Positions 32,624 through 43,786 of a stretch of DNA of 64,000 nt are shown piece after piece. The stretch's first letter is position 1; every line of letters begins with the position of its first letter. The position numbers and the translations under genes were made by a program. The notes beneath the pieces are model-generated. The model did not search any database. It saw only the letters and a program-made list of their open reading frames with translations, and was not told the origin of the DNA. Origin of the DNA: Paracamarosporium sp. OC-R06-R3. Taxonomy: Eukaryota > Ascomycota > Dothideomycetes > Pleosporales > Didymosphaeriaceae. The stretch lies in NCBI GenBank assembly GCA_019828545.1, contig JACVRA010000087.1, positions 1-64,000 of the forward strand, given 5' to 3'.

Positions 32624-33628
32624 ATGATCCTCAAATTCAGACTGCTGTTTGTTTTTTTGCTGGCAGCCTTGTTTGGCATCGCCTGGTGTATCCGTTCTAT
32701 GAAATACACTCCTCCGCCATATCTCGGCTCGTCATATAGAAATTACAATTCAAGCGCACACCTACCTCTGACCGACTATGCAATTGCGACTTTTCTCACC
32801 GGGCAAGCAACGGACGACTCATACTTCGTTGCGACTCGAGTCTTAACACACCAACTCGTACACTCAGAGTCGACAAAATGCGACCCTAATACTATCACTT
32901 TCCTCGTTCTCTGCTCAGAAAGCGTTTCAACGGAGCAGAAAGACATACTTCGCAACGATGGCGCCACTATAGTCGAGGTCCGAGATGTTCCCGTAAACTG
33001 GTGGATACACTCCGGAGTGACCAGATGGAAAGAACAATTTACTAAGTTGCGCGTGTTCGAGATGACAGAGTACAAGCGCATTCTCTTCGTGGATGCCGAC
33101 ATCTTGATCACAGGACGCATAGATGGCATTTTTGATGAGCCCGAAATAGCGACGCTGGCGCCCACGTTGGATCGCAAGGATCAAATCAAATGGGGCGAGT
33201 CGCAGCTACCAGCTCAATGGCTCTTCGCTGCGCGATCGGATAACGGCCTTACCGGCGAGCGACAACATCCCACTCCACCTCTGCAATCAACGTCTTTCAG
33301 CGCCGGCTTCTTCTTAGTCGCTCCAGACAGGCAAATCTACGAGCATCTACTCTCCGTCATGGCCATCTTCCGCCGCTTCGACCCTTTTACCATGGAACAG
33401 AGTCTGTTAAACTACGTTTTCCGCCGGGAAGGCGCGATGCCATGGAGGGAGCTACACTGGAAGTGGAGTGCGACATGGCCAACCGAAAAAGATGTCGAAA
33501 TGGACGTCGTGACTCTACACGAAAAGTTGTGGAAGACAGGTCCACAGCAGTTACAGGACATGTGGAATAGAAAGAAAGGAGAGATGCTAAACTTCCATGA
33601 AAAGAGAAAACTGGCTGCTGCGCCATAA
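32624..33628 (+). CDS. Type II membrane glycosyltransferase, GT8-like
   Basis: Probable Golgi retaining transferase using a nucleotide sugar. Single exon, 334 residues from the ATG at 32624, which places a signal anchor (LLFVFLLAALFGIAWCI) directly at the N-terminus; the frame is open back to 32456 but those 56 residues would displace the anchor. Visible: YAIATFLTG at the start of the catalytic fold, KLRVFEMTEYKRILFVDADI with a DxD metal motif, FSAGFFLVAP, and TMEQSLLNYVFRR in place of the usual acceptor-side DQ motif. It resembles glycogenin-like GT8 enzymes of fungi. Substrate and product unknown. Convergent with the oxygenase gene on the right. Confidence 0.85.
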   Translation: MILKFRLLFVFLLAALFGIAWCIRSMKYTPPPYLGSSYRNYNSSAHLPLTDYAIATFLTGQATDDSYFVATRVLTHQLVHSESTKCDPNTITFLVLCSESVSTEQKDILRNDGATIVEVRDVPVNWWIHSGVTRWKEQFTKLRVFEMTEYKRILFVDADILITGRIDGIFDEPEIATLAPTLDRKDQIKWGESQLPAQWLFAARSDNGLTGERQHPTPPLQSTSFSAGFFLVAPDRQIYEHLLSVMAIFRRFDPFTMEQSLLNYVFRREGAMPWRELHWKWSATWPTEKDVEMDVVTLHEKLWKTGPQQLQDMWNRKKGEMLNFHEKRKLAAAP

Positions 33629-34127
33629 AAAACCACGGATGTATGGTGCTCGAGAAAGATTCGATGTGTGAGGCTTCGGCGAACGCCATCGAAAATTTGG
33701 ATAAAGTGCAGTCCAGGACGTGCAAAGAGTGCGAAGATAGCCGATTCGCGTTGGCTTTATGACTATATATCAGACGGCGGCGTCGAACTATGAATCGGTT
33801 GCAGAACACAGCCGAATATTTCGTCTTCGCCTACCTGTGCGTCCGGCGGCGCAAAACAATACAAAAGCACTGAAGGATATATGCTAGTGAACTAGCAGGG
33901 AAATAAGAGACGAAGAATATGAATGATGAACGTTGATGAGTGGAAGGGGGACGAATGATCCGAGGTAATCGTAGGATACCTTTAGTCAAGGTAAAGTGCA
34001 GCGCATAACGGGCTGAAGGAACGCTACGTTGTGTACGGGCACTGATAGTCATGTACAGTAAAAGCAAGGTAACAATACCTTCAACAACCAATGATACCCA
34101 GTTTTCCATCAAGAATGTTCCTACACT
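33629..34127. other. Intergenic between convergent genes
   Basis: 3' flanks of the GT8 gene and of the oxygenase gene. Nothing further recognised. Confidence 0.5.
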
Positions 34128-35321
34128 TCACGCTTTCACAGATTCAAGCTTCTCTTGCACAGCCTTGAAATTCCTCTCCATCGCCCTTCTTGTAAACTCC
34201 TCTCCCGTCACCATAGGATATTTCTTCTTCGGTCCCTGAATCTGCGCATCCTTGCACGGCTGGTTGAAGAACGCAATGCTATACCGCTCTCCGTAGAAGT
34301 CGCCTTCTTCGCAGGGCGCTTTAACGCGATGAAAGGTCGACTTGAAACGGTCATCTGACCACGACATGAGTAGATCGCCAATGTTGCATACTGTTTTATG
34401 GATAAGCACTCGCAAGTCTCCTAAGACACGCACAAGAAGGACGCAGTACTTACCTATCGCATTCGACTCCATATCAGGCTCCACCTTGGTCCACGCATCG
34501 CCATATCCAAAAGACGTCGAAACCTCTCTTCCCGGGCATATCTCTAGACCATACTCGCCTGGCTTCTGGAACAACAGCGTCAAAGTATCCCAATCCGTGT
34601 GTGCACCTGCGCGATGGAATACTTCACCTGTTGCGCTAGGTGATTTCTCGGTTTCGAAGTAGTGCAGTAGTCTGCATACTGTTTGTAACTCAGGTCGGCT
34701 AGCGTCGTGCGTTTTCACTAGATAGTCGTCTTCGAAGCCGAGACCGCGCGCGAGGCAGACGAGAAGTTTCTCGCTTACGGATTGCACTTGGTGCATGAAT
34801 TGGAGGGACTGGGCTTTGAAGCCTGGGAGCGTGGTGTCGTCGAGCCAGCGTCCTGTGCTATGTTAACCCCGGGCGAATGAAGACAAATTAGATATATTCC
34901 AATGCAGTCAAGAAGGGAGCAACAGTTCCCAATAGCATGCAAACATTTCAGAAGCAAAGATGGTCATATCGTGTAAAGTTCACTAACCTTCCATTCCCTG
35001 TCCAAACTGCATCTGATACGACTCCTTGCGATCCGCCGCCCCTGTCGAAGGCCTCACCTGTTTGTTCTTCTCCCATCCCGCATTGTGCTTCGGTGAGAAT
35101 GGCACTCGCTCTTTAATCTCATCGGGCTGGTTGAAAAACCTCACCGACTGCTCAAACATCTGCGCAACTGTCGCTGGAGGAATTCCATGGTCTACTACAC
35201 AGAAGAAACCCACGTGTTCCGCCGCATCGACAAGCTGCTCTGTGATCTCCTCGATACGGGAAGAGAAGTCGCGCAATGAAATGGTGGGGATAGGGCGGTC
35301 GATGTACTTGGTCGGTACCAT
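34128..35321 (-). CDS. 2-oxoglutarate/Fe(II) dioxygenase, isopenicillin-N-synthase-like
   Basis: Oxidises a small molecule using Fe(II) and 2-oxoglutarate; cytosolic. Exons (minus) 35321-34988, 34852-34454, 34390-34128; 331 residues. The N-terminal DIOX_N part shows IPTISLRDF, GFFCVVDHGIP and a FFNQPDEIKERV stretch. The iron triad is H-T-D in GAHTDWDTLTLLFQ and His in STFHRVKAP; the 2-oxoglutarate anchor is RYSIAFFNQP. The first acceptor is the CAG eleven bases after an alternative TAG; only the CAG keeps GRWLDDTTLPGF in frame. It is tandem behind the sugar transporter with 256 bp between them, which may or may not mean a shared pathway. Confidence 0.92.
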
Positions 35322-35577
35322 GGTGAGTGAATGCGAGAGGATTCAGTCAAGTTTCTTTTAGTTGATGAACGATTCAACAGCAGCCTGTGTCCATGCAAGC
35401 GCATCTTGATAAACGTCTATAAACGCATTTCGGCCGAGGTGCCATCACAACGCGGGGTTCTCCGCTCTCCCATTGGTCAGCGATCTCGTTATCAATACAT
35501 GACTCGTGATTCGTATCTATTCCTCTTGCTAAATATATATCTCGTTGATCGTATCCTGCGATTCTTTGGTAATAATA

Positions 35578-37215
35578 TCAAGCATATTCGTCCTCAATAA
35601 CCTTCTCGTTCTTTTCCCGATAGCTCTCTGGCATGAGCGAGCCCGTCAATGGCTTCCGCGATTCCCGCACAATCGATGTGATCGACTTGCCCTCCGAGAA
35701 CATCATCTCGAGCTCTTCGAGACTGCGACCCATGGTTTCAGGGTAGAAGAACCATACGATAGGGATGATAATGGCTGAGATGCAGAGGAAAACGAGGTAA
35801 TATTGCCAGCCGATGGTTTCAATCGCGACCTATGTGAATGTCAGAATTGGCTTCGAAATTCACGAACTTGGAAACTTACCGGAGTGACCATGTTTACGAC
35901 AAAATTCCACAGCCAGTGGTTGGCTGTAGAGATACCCGACATAGCGACACGGAGACGGGTGGGTGCGACTTCTGTGCAGTACAAAAAGTTTGCACCAAGG
36001 AACCCGATGGGAATGAAGAAGTTGAACAAGAAGACAAAGAAGGCCGAAGCGATCTGAGCAGACCTGTTGCTCTTGGGAAAGCTTGAAGCGACAGCAAGTG
36101 CCAGCATACAACTCGCCATACCTCCACCACTGAACATGAACAGCTTGCGACGTCCGAATCGGTCGATGGTGAAGAACGCGACAAAGCAGGACAAGAATTT
36201 CCAGGTGAGGGCACCACCGCTGAGGATTCTAGACATCTCGCCGTCCATACCAAGACCCTGTTGGAAGATAATCTGCGGTTGATGATCAGTATGGCACCAT
36301 TGACAAGATGCAGGTGTAACTTACGGTTGAGTATGTAGAGATGAGGTTGCTACCGCACATCTGTTGGAGGAACTGGAGGAAGATGCACAGAGAGAAGCGA
36401 TAGAAGAGTCGTTCTTTTCCGTTGGTGAAGATGTCTGAAAGCTTTGCTGCACTCCTTCCAGTCTCTTCGAGAGCCAACTCAATGCCTCCAATTTCACCAA
36501 CGACATCAGGATCTTCGGGGCTCATTCCCTTGAACCTCGCCAAGCTTTCCTTTGCTTCTTCGACCCTGTTCTTGTTGACCAACCATCGCGGGCTTTCCGG
36601 AATCGAGAAAACGGCAGCCAGCGGAACCAACGATATCACACATGGAATGGCCAGGGGAATACGCCACTGCAGAGGCAGGTTGTTCTGTTCGTAGAACCCG
36701 AGGTTGATCCATGCCTCGAGGGTGTAGCCCAAACTAATGAAACACCCATCGAGGACGACGTGCTTTCCTCGGTTTGCAGAGGATGCGCACTCAGATTGCC
36801 ATACCGGAACAGTGGTGCTCAACATTCCAACTCCCCATCCGAGGATAAAGCGGCCAATCACGAATTGGGGGAGCTGGAAGCTGGTGCACTGAAGGATCTC
36901 GCCAATCAATGTGAGTAAAGCGGCAATAAAGGTAGTCTTCCGTCGGCCAAGGACATCTCCGATCCAGGAGCAGCTCAGCGCACCAAAAAGTGCGCCGATG
37001 GTGAAGCTCGAAACGACGGCGCCTTGGATAGTGGACTTGTGCGATTTTTCAGCACCTTTGGCATCGATTGTATCGATTTCTGGGAAGTGATCGTTCCAAT
37101 CGCGTAGAGAGAGGAGGCCACCAACGCCAGACTGGTTGTACCCAAAAAGGACGAAAGCGGGCAGCACAATCAAGAAGAGTTGCGCTAAGCGGAGGGAACC
37201 GCCCTGAAGACCCAT
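35578..37215 (-). CDS. MFS sugar transporter
   Basis: Twelve-helix sugar/H+ symporter of the fungal hexose/maltose/quinate group, plasma membrane. Exons (minus) 37215-36325, 36272-35880, 35829-35578; 511 residues, all junctions phase 0. Signatures: GYNQSGVGGLL in helix 1, GDVLGRRKT after helix 2, ESPRWL at the end of helix 6, FLQQMCGSNLISTYST in helix 7, DRFGRRKL after helix 8, and PETMGRSLEELEMMF after helix 12. Specificity cannot be read from sequence. Upstream lie two TCCGGA palindromes and one CTGGGG carbon-repressor-type word. Adjacent to the oxygenase gene on the same strand. Confidence 0.93.
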
Positions 37216-38752
37216 TGCGTGGAAAAGAGTCTGTTGTTTGGGTTGGGCAAGGGTGTTTGAAGACGGGACCGGTCTTGTGGAAGGGGGAAAGAGTTCTCAA
37301 GTCGAGGGTCGGGAAAGTACGCTGGACCAGAACGGAAGAGCGACCCTAGACAAAAATGCTTCCAGCAGCAGAGAGACTGGGAGAGAGAAGGCAACGTAGG
37401 ATGGCAAGACTTCTTGTACTCAGTCCCCTCCCCACATTTCTGCTCTGTGGGCGCCATATTGGAGCAGTCCCACCACGGGGCTCCTCATCGGTTGGCAGTA
37501 CTCCGGATGCTCCGGATTATCGAACTGTTACCTACAACGATTCCCCAATCCGTGCGTCTAAGCGCTTGCTAAAAACACCATGCAGGTGCGCCGACGGCCT
37601 GACTTGGGGTCTCAGGGGCCCCAGTACGGCGGTGACGATGGCAGAGGGCCCATATTAAAGTGGCGAATCATCCCACTCTGCGGACTAAGCGCGGGCAGCT
37701 GATTTGAAAAACCTGCCGTGGAATATGGGGCCTCCATCGTGGTGGAGGTAAATAAATGTGGGCCATGATGTTGCGGTATCAAGCTGCCGTTCTGCTAGTA
37801 TAAGAGTGGTGAGGCTCTGCGGCCGCGGCATTGCTTAGCGCGGCTTAGGTTTTTTCTAGTCAGACAATCGTCAAGTATTGCATTTTGCTTCTTCACCGAC
37901 CGGGAATTGATCACAGTCCAGTGACAGGCGCAGACATTGCTCACAGCCTCATGATCATACAGAACATGCTACTGAAGGCTCAAGGCAAATGTACCCTGCT
38001 CCTGTCATCTTTCAATAGATCTGGGCAGTAGTGTTTCCGATAAGGCACCGTCGGAGATAAGCGTCGGAACACCCCTGGTCGATGGCATCTAGCGTCGGGA
38101 GATGACCTTTGACCGGGGCCAGTTCTCCAAGTTTCCCTGGGGACTCGTGTCGAAGACCTCGCCAGTGAGCACGTGACCAGCCCATCCATTGTCCGGCAAG
38201 TAACAAGCCGTCTTGGCCGTTCTAGTTCTCGTGGCTGAATGCTTAGCTGTGAGACTATGTTGGTAACCCCAATAACGGTGATGCGGTCATATTTCGGCCT
38301 CATGTTCGTCGTTGACTACTCGCGATTGGACTGGTATGAACCCGCATAACGTATGCAGATAGCAGAGGACTCTTCTCGAAATGAATCGGTCGGAAATGTT
38401 GCTTTTTGCGGCCGACCTCGGCGCAGGCCGTCGAGCGCATCCGCGGACGTGAAAAGCTGAAGGCCACGCCACCAAGTATCCACAATGGTCGGGTTCGCTT
38501 CGCACTCGGAGAATGAGGGCATCGGTATGCTCTCGAAAACCCTTCAAAACTACCACGAAGCTCACAAAAGTACCTCACTTGCATATATGGATGCTGATGT
38601 TGGTGGCATGCAGATTCTCATTAAATCGCACATTTTCCTGCATCTCCACGCTGGAACCCAACCTCAACGAGAACCAGATGCCTTGATCGTTGACAAAATT
38701 GTTGAACTTTGGACATTGTCATTTCGGTCACTGGACAAGACCGGTCAGGCCT
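37216..38752. other. 1.5-kb intergenic region upstream of the sugar transporter
   Basis: No gene supported. It contains the transporter promoter, with a TCCGGA pair at 37502-37516 and CCCCAG (CTGGGG on the gene strand) at 37619-37624. Short frames at 37980-38584 show no family-like sequence. Confidence 0.5.
37502..37516. promoter_or_regulatory. Paired TCCGGA palindromes upstream of the sugar transporter
   Basis: TCCGGA at 37502-37507 and again at 37511-37516, within a direct repeat CTCCGGAT. Spaced CCG/CGG half-sites are the usual targets of Zn2Cys6 regulators. About 290 bp before the transporter start. Inference from pattern only. Confidence 0.25.
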
Positions 38753-39592
38753 TCATGACGATACGGATTCCATTTCGCTCATCAGTTTCGCAACAAGCGG
38801 TGAGACCATCTCCATATAGTCTAGCTCGGGAACAACCGCCTTCGCTGGGCGCGCAACAAACTCGAACGATCCCTCAGCAGAATTAGAACGCCAATCCCAC
38901 CATGTGGCTTCAACGTGAGGAGCTCCTGGTGCATCATAGCGTTGATAGTGGTCTTCCTTCAGTACAAGCCCGACAAGTTGATTGTACCATGTTCGAAAAC
39001 GTCGGCTGGTGAAGGCCGCATTTTGTACGAACCTCAAGCTCTTGACATGCTCCAATCGTCGCAAGAGCTTCACAACGTCGCGCGTACTTTGTACCATGTA
39101 ATCATCCGCCATGATAGGTCCAATGGTGTGTTGTGTCGTGTGCTGAAGCGCAATCGTCAGGTTATCCAGGTGCAAATCTTCGAGGTCGAAAGGCCACCTC
39201 CAAGACGTAATTTGACCAAGGCGGTAGGGTTGAAAAACCAGGATCACGCTTCTCAGGTTCTGTAGCTGGTAACGCTGAAGATGTTGTAGGATTTTCGCGG
39301 ATACGTAGTAGGGGTCTCGAATAACGAAGACAGTGCGCCGAAAGGCCTCCTGGGTGAACTCATCTCGCAATTGGCGACATACGAGCAGAATGTTTAGACT
39401 TGCGGCGGAAGAATATCCCGGATCCAAGGTAAGTCCTTGGAAGGTTTGGATGCTCCCCCCGCTTCCCATTACGGGCGCGGTGGAGGATATGAAGCCAGTG
39501 TTCGGTGCCTCATTGATGACGTGATCAAGTATGTTAAGCCGGAGCTCTACGGGCAACGAAAGGATGCCCGTCCGAACTGCGGCAGTCGCCAT
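38753..39592 (-). CDS. F-box-like protein, function unknown
   Basis: Single exon, 279 residues from the ATG at 39592. The N-terminus carries a short F-box-type motif (ILSLPVELRLNILDHVI), followed by a LLVCRQLRDEFTQEAF helix. This layout is common to a large group of ascomycete proteins that may recruit SCF ubiquitin-ligase partners. The rest has no clear repeats or catalytic motif. The frame is open further upstream to 39889, but the sequence loses family character there; the chosen Met directly precedes the motif. Confidence 0.75.
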   Translation of the reverse strand: MATAAVRTGILSLPVELRLNILDHVINEAPNTGFISSTAPVMGSGGSIQTFQGLTLDPGYSSAASLNILLVCRQLRDEFTQEAFRRTVFVIRDPYYVSAKILQHLQRYQLQNLRSVILVFQPYRLGQITSWRWPFDLEDLHLDNLTIALQHTTQHTIGPIMADDYMVQSTRDVVKLLRRLEHVKSLRFVQNAAFTSRRFRTWYNQLVGLVLKEDHYQRYDAPGAPHVEATWWDWRSNSAEGSFEFVARPAKAVVPELDYMEMVSPLVAKLMSEMESVSS

Positions 39593-40441
39593 CACGTCTG
39601 TGACGAATTCAAGACCGTGAATGCAAAGGGTCGACAAGTGTTGATGCAACGCATGGATATTTTTTTGTCTGAACTTGGGCGTTTCGTGGCTAGCGCCATG
39701 CTGACTAAAACACGCGCCATGCACGCGTGTCTTCAGACGTATTCGATCGCACTTTTCATCCAGCAGACTTAGATGTACGCAAACAATAATCGATGTTTGT
39801 ACATTTCTGATCGTCGTCGTTCTATCGTTCAATACGCAGTATTGCCCCATTATCTTTCTAGTAGTCCCGAACAAGCAATGCCACTGCAATCGTCATTCGA
39901 CTTCTCTTTACTCCATACATCACTTCTTGCGTCCTTGCCTTTTCTCTCTTTCATAAAAACGCTTTTCTAGTTTGTTCCTTCTCTATGTTCTCTATCTAGG
40001 GTCCTCGTACCCCCTTCGAGGGCTTTGGTGACATTTCCTGCGTCTCTATTTCTGTCTGGCCGCTTGCGTGCGTGGTCATTCTGCTCTACGAGCACGACTT
40101 TATCTTGATCTTGAGAATCGCTGGGTCTTTCTTGGTCACTATCACCTGAATTATTGGCCTCCTTCTGGATTTCTGCTGGGTGGCACTACAAACCGGCGGA
40201 AGAGTGTGGCGAAAGACTTTGCTTACCCACTGCCGCTTATGCGATACCTCAATCTAATTACTAGGCCCTTCTATATAATCATACTTCCTCGATATTTCAC
40301 TGAGGGCTCCGCGGTTTTTCTCCTTCTTCCCTTGCTTACTTCCATACCCGCTCTCTCCCTTACCATATCTTTTCCTGGCTTCTTTTACGTAGGAGTTTAG
40401 TTGTCGTCGTCACTGTCGTCGCCAAGTTCCGAAAAGCTGTC
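39593..40441. other. Intergenic, pyrimidine-rich on the plus strand
   Basis: Promoter side of the F-box-like gene and 3' side of the first C2H2 gene. The stretch 39840-40380 is rich in CTT/TTC words on the plus strand. No supported gene. Confidence 0.5.
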
Positions 40442-41624
40442 TCATTCGAAGTCGCTGTCGCCCCAAGCTTCGTATGCAGCTCTCAGCAAAGCCGCCGCCC
40501 CAGGATTGTCAACGTCGACATCTGAGCCGCCGTCCAGGTCTTGACCGTTGCTCAAGACCCCATTTTGGTTTTCGTCATCATCCTGACCCTCCCCGTCAAC
40601 CACGTTAGCTAGATCTAATTTGGCTCCTCTAGCGTCCGAGGCCCCACCCAGATCCTTCCCGTTGCTTACGCCACTGTGCTCTTGTTTCTGATTGTCCCCA
40701 ATTGCAGTGGCATTCTCAACATTTCGAGAACCCGCAGCATCGGTCATAGCAGCTTCGGCAGCAGCAGCAAGGGATTGGGTTGTCGCGATGGCAGCTTCAG
40801 CCGCGGCATCGGCGCCACTCGCAGCCGCTACCTTACTAAACTTGTGCCGATGCCTCAGATGAAACGTCAGTGAGTCCTTGCGCTTTGATTGAAACTTGCA
40901 TCGAGGCACGGGACACTTGAAAGGTCTAACGTCATCATGGTTAGCGAGGTGGCGCTTGAGATGGTATTTGCGACCGAAGCGTTGGGCGCAGCCTGGCCAA
41001 GGACAGAGGTGCGGCTTGGGTGCGTCGGTCCCGTTATTCTTTTTGGGCTTCGTTTCCCTCTTCTTGCTATTTTTTAGAGACGATGCCAGGATCTCAGAAC
41101 TTGTCGCCTGGGCAGACGGCTTCCGTTTGTCTCCCAAGTCTTCCTCGGAACTTCTTTGGCCATCATCCTCACTGCGTTCGCCTAAATCGCTCACAGTGAC
41201 GACCGCCTCACTCGCAGAATCGGCCGATATACCTATTTGCTTGGACTTGAAGTCTTTCACACGACCTATCTAAGCATTAGACGCACCTTCTCGCGATAAG
41301 CTGATTTCATTACATACCCTTTCCTTTATTGACGCTGTGCCTACCGTCATTGCTATCGCGATCGGTTGGCGGATCGCTTAGATCGCTCTCTTGATCCTCA
41401 GTATCGTATATGAAATCGTCGGTCAGAATACCTTCCTCGGAAAAACCTTCACTCTCTGGCGCAAGGATACCAGCCTTCTGGCTTGGCTTTTCCTCGCTGG
41501 CGAGAGCTGAGAAATTAGAAACGAACCCTGGATGTAAGAAAGACTACTCGCCTTTGCCCTCTCCCTTGGTTTCTGTGTTGTCCATGCCGGTTGTATTGCC
41601 GGTATTTCCCCTGGTGGAACGCAT
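40442..41624 (-). CDS. C2H2 zinc-finger protein 1 of a tandem trio
   Basis: Exons (minus) 41624-41548, 41496-41318, 41265-40442; 359 residues. Two neighbouring C2H2 fingers, CPWPGC...HLKRHLANH and CPVPRC...FHLRHRH, follow a basic stretch (KKRETKPKKN). The N-terminal third is acidic and Ser rich; the C-terminal third has Ala-rich and acidic segments ending GDSDFE. Likely a nuclear DNA-binding protein. The first acceptor is the second of two nearby CAG sites; only it keeps the frame. Exon 2 ends in KGKG just before a phase-1 intron, as in the two related genes to the right, which suggests common ancestry by tandem duplication. Confidence 0.78.
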
Positions 41625-42243
41625 ATCTTAGTCTGCGCGGTATCCCCAGGGGATGGGTCTTGCGTGTTGGTAGAGTCGAAGTTCGAACGAGTGGCTTATA
41701 ATACCTGTAGTAGAGCTGGCTCTCGCGGGAACAGATATAGTTTTCAATAGCTCTTTGGTTCGGTAGAGTGTGAGATTGTTGAGGCGCAGGTGGTGTTGGT
41801 ATTCTCGGTGTTGTGCCGCAAGCTCGAGGGTTGACCGTCGCTGGAGTTGAGCATCAAGTAAACAAGCAAGCAACCAAACCTGTCACAATCAACCCGAAAG
41901 CCTAGAGACTCTATAAAAGGCAAGGCACGGTTGTTTTCCGAATGAAACTAGTGAGCGATTCAAACATGTTAAAGAATATGAAGCACAGCGGCTATGATGA
42001 AATGAGACTGCGGATGCGTTAAACCTGTTGGTGTCATAGGAATGGTTTCATCGTACTAGATTGCTATCTTTCTTTAATGTTTGCTGCAATTTGAAATAAT
42101 ACTAGCCATCTTGGTCCTGGAAACGAAGAGTTCATGGGATGTATCCAGAAATTTCATCTGCACTATTTTCAAGCATGGCGATTCATTGTATGACGACCTT
42201 CCCCCCATTGCATGTCAAGAGAAGTCCATCGATCTCTATAAAC
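41625..42243. other. Intergenic between C2H2 genes 1 and 2
   Basis: Promoter of C2H2 gene 1 and 3' flank of gene 2. Nothing else recognised. Confidence 0.5.
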
Positions 42244-43006
42244 CTACTCCGTTCTATACGAACGCATACGATCTAGCATGTCCCCCCACGTTGTCCCCAA
42301 AAGTCTCTCCAGCTGCTTCTGGACTTCTCCATCGCCTTCGTCATCATCTTCGTCAGACTCCTCGGATGACGAGACTAAGTACGCCATTGCAAGCAACAAA
42401 GCACCGATATCAGCCTCGTGAGCATCGCGGATGTGCTCGATCAGATCGTCGTTCTGTTCCGCCTCGTGACCACAGAGAGAGCACCTGTATTTATCCTTCT
42501 CTTTCTTATGGATGGCCCTGATATGCTTCCTGAGGTTATCGCCCCGAGCAGTCGTATGTGAGCAATATGGGCATGCGTGCGGCTTCGCACCCGTACCATG
42601 GTTGTCCCGGATGTGGCGATGCAGATTTTGTAGCTTGGTATACTTGCGATCACAGTGCGGGCAAACATGTTCGGGTGTAGTAGCAGCGACCGTCGTGGAG
42701 GATGTAGCGGTGGAGCATCCGGGTGTCTGCGCGGTGTCCGTCGCAGCAGCTGTTCACGTATCAATACGGCTTATTGTTAGCTTTTCATAGAGTTTAAATC
42801 TTACCTTTGCCCTTGTCCTGATTTGTGGCACCAGCGACAGAAGTGAGCTCAGAGTGCGCTTGAGTGCTATCCTCGGCATCAGAGCTGTCGCGGTCGGAGT
42901 CGCGAGGTATAGCGTCTGCTGGGTGATGGTCAGTTAGAATATCTAGCCGTACGGAGCGAGGATTTATACCCTTTTCCTTGTCGTTCGGAATTTTCTGGGT
43001 AGACAT
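42244..43006 (-). CDS. C2H2 zinc-finger protein 2 of a tandem trio
   Basis: Exons (minus) 43006-42970, 42915-42805, 42749-42244; 217 residues. Three fingers: CPHCDRKY...LHRHIRDNH, CPYCSHTT...LRKHIRAIH and CSLCGHEA...LIEHIRDAH. An acidic SSSEESDEDDDEGDGE tail ends in a short amphipathic segment. The first intron is 54 nt with no stop, so it could be retained and add 18 residues; I call it an intron because of its CTAAC..CAG end and the matching phase-1 intron after a short first exon in gene 3. The KGK stretch before intron 2 and the finger arrangement mark it as the closest relative of gene 3. Confidence 0.75.
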
Positions 43007-43786
43007 ATTGAAGAGCTTGAAGCTAGTTTCGGATACTGGACAAGGTGTGAATGAAATGGAATGAAACTTAATATATGGAACTAAATCAGGCTGAGGCACT
43101 GATATTTCAAGTCGTTGGCTAGTTGGGAGGCGTGCCGGTTGCTGTGAGTGGAAAACATTCGGGACAGGCGGGTTTGTACAAACTGACGGGTGAGGCTCGG
43201 TGAAGGGCGTTGAAAGAAACAAACTTCACCCAAGTTATGAGCGACACACAAACCATGTTTGTAAGAATTCCAAGCCACTTTCAAAGTATATCCCAAATAA
43301 AAGGAACGTGTCAAAACTTAGGTCACCTTGACCGCGTGAAGCCGGCCAGGCATAGGCGCTCTATCAAAATTATTAAAGTACTGTAGCGCTGCAATGAAGG
43401 AAGATATATATGCTTAATTTCACGACGTACATTCATAATGAACGAATAACATGTGGCGAAAGATGCATTGATTTTGACAAACACTCAACACAATTGATGG
43501 TAACAATCGATTGTGGCAACGAGGCAATCGTTCAAACACCAAAGCTTGCGCTATCGCGAGTGACCACTAACATCCAACATGAACACAACAAAATCTAGAA
43601 AATCGGAAAACTACACGGAGTCCAGGTGGACAACTGGTAATACATTTGCCAAAGGTAGAAGACTAAATTATCATCATATTTGCCATAACATGATATTCTT
43701 TCCGGGTATCACAAAGCAATCGCTATATCGAAAGGCATCCAAAACGACAACAACATCGGCCATTGCAGTCATTGATTGAGCACTCC
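43007..43786. other. Intergenic between C2H2 genes 2 and 3
   Basis: Promoter of gene 2 and 3' flank of gene 3. The TCACCCAA stretch near 43225 resembles the one near 45062 upstream of gene 3, as expected for duplicated promoters. Confidence 0.4.
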
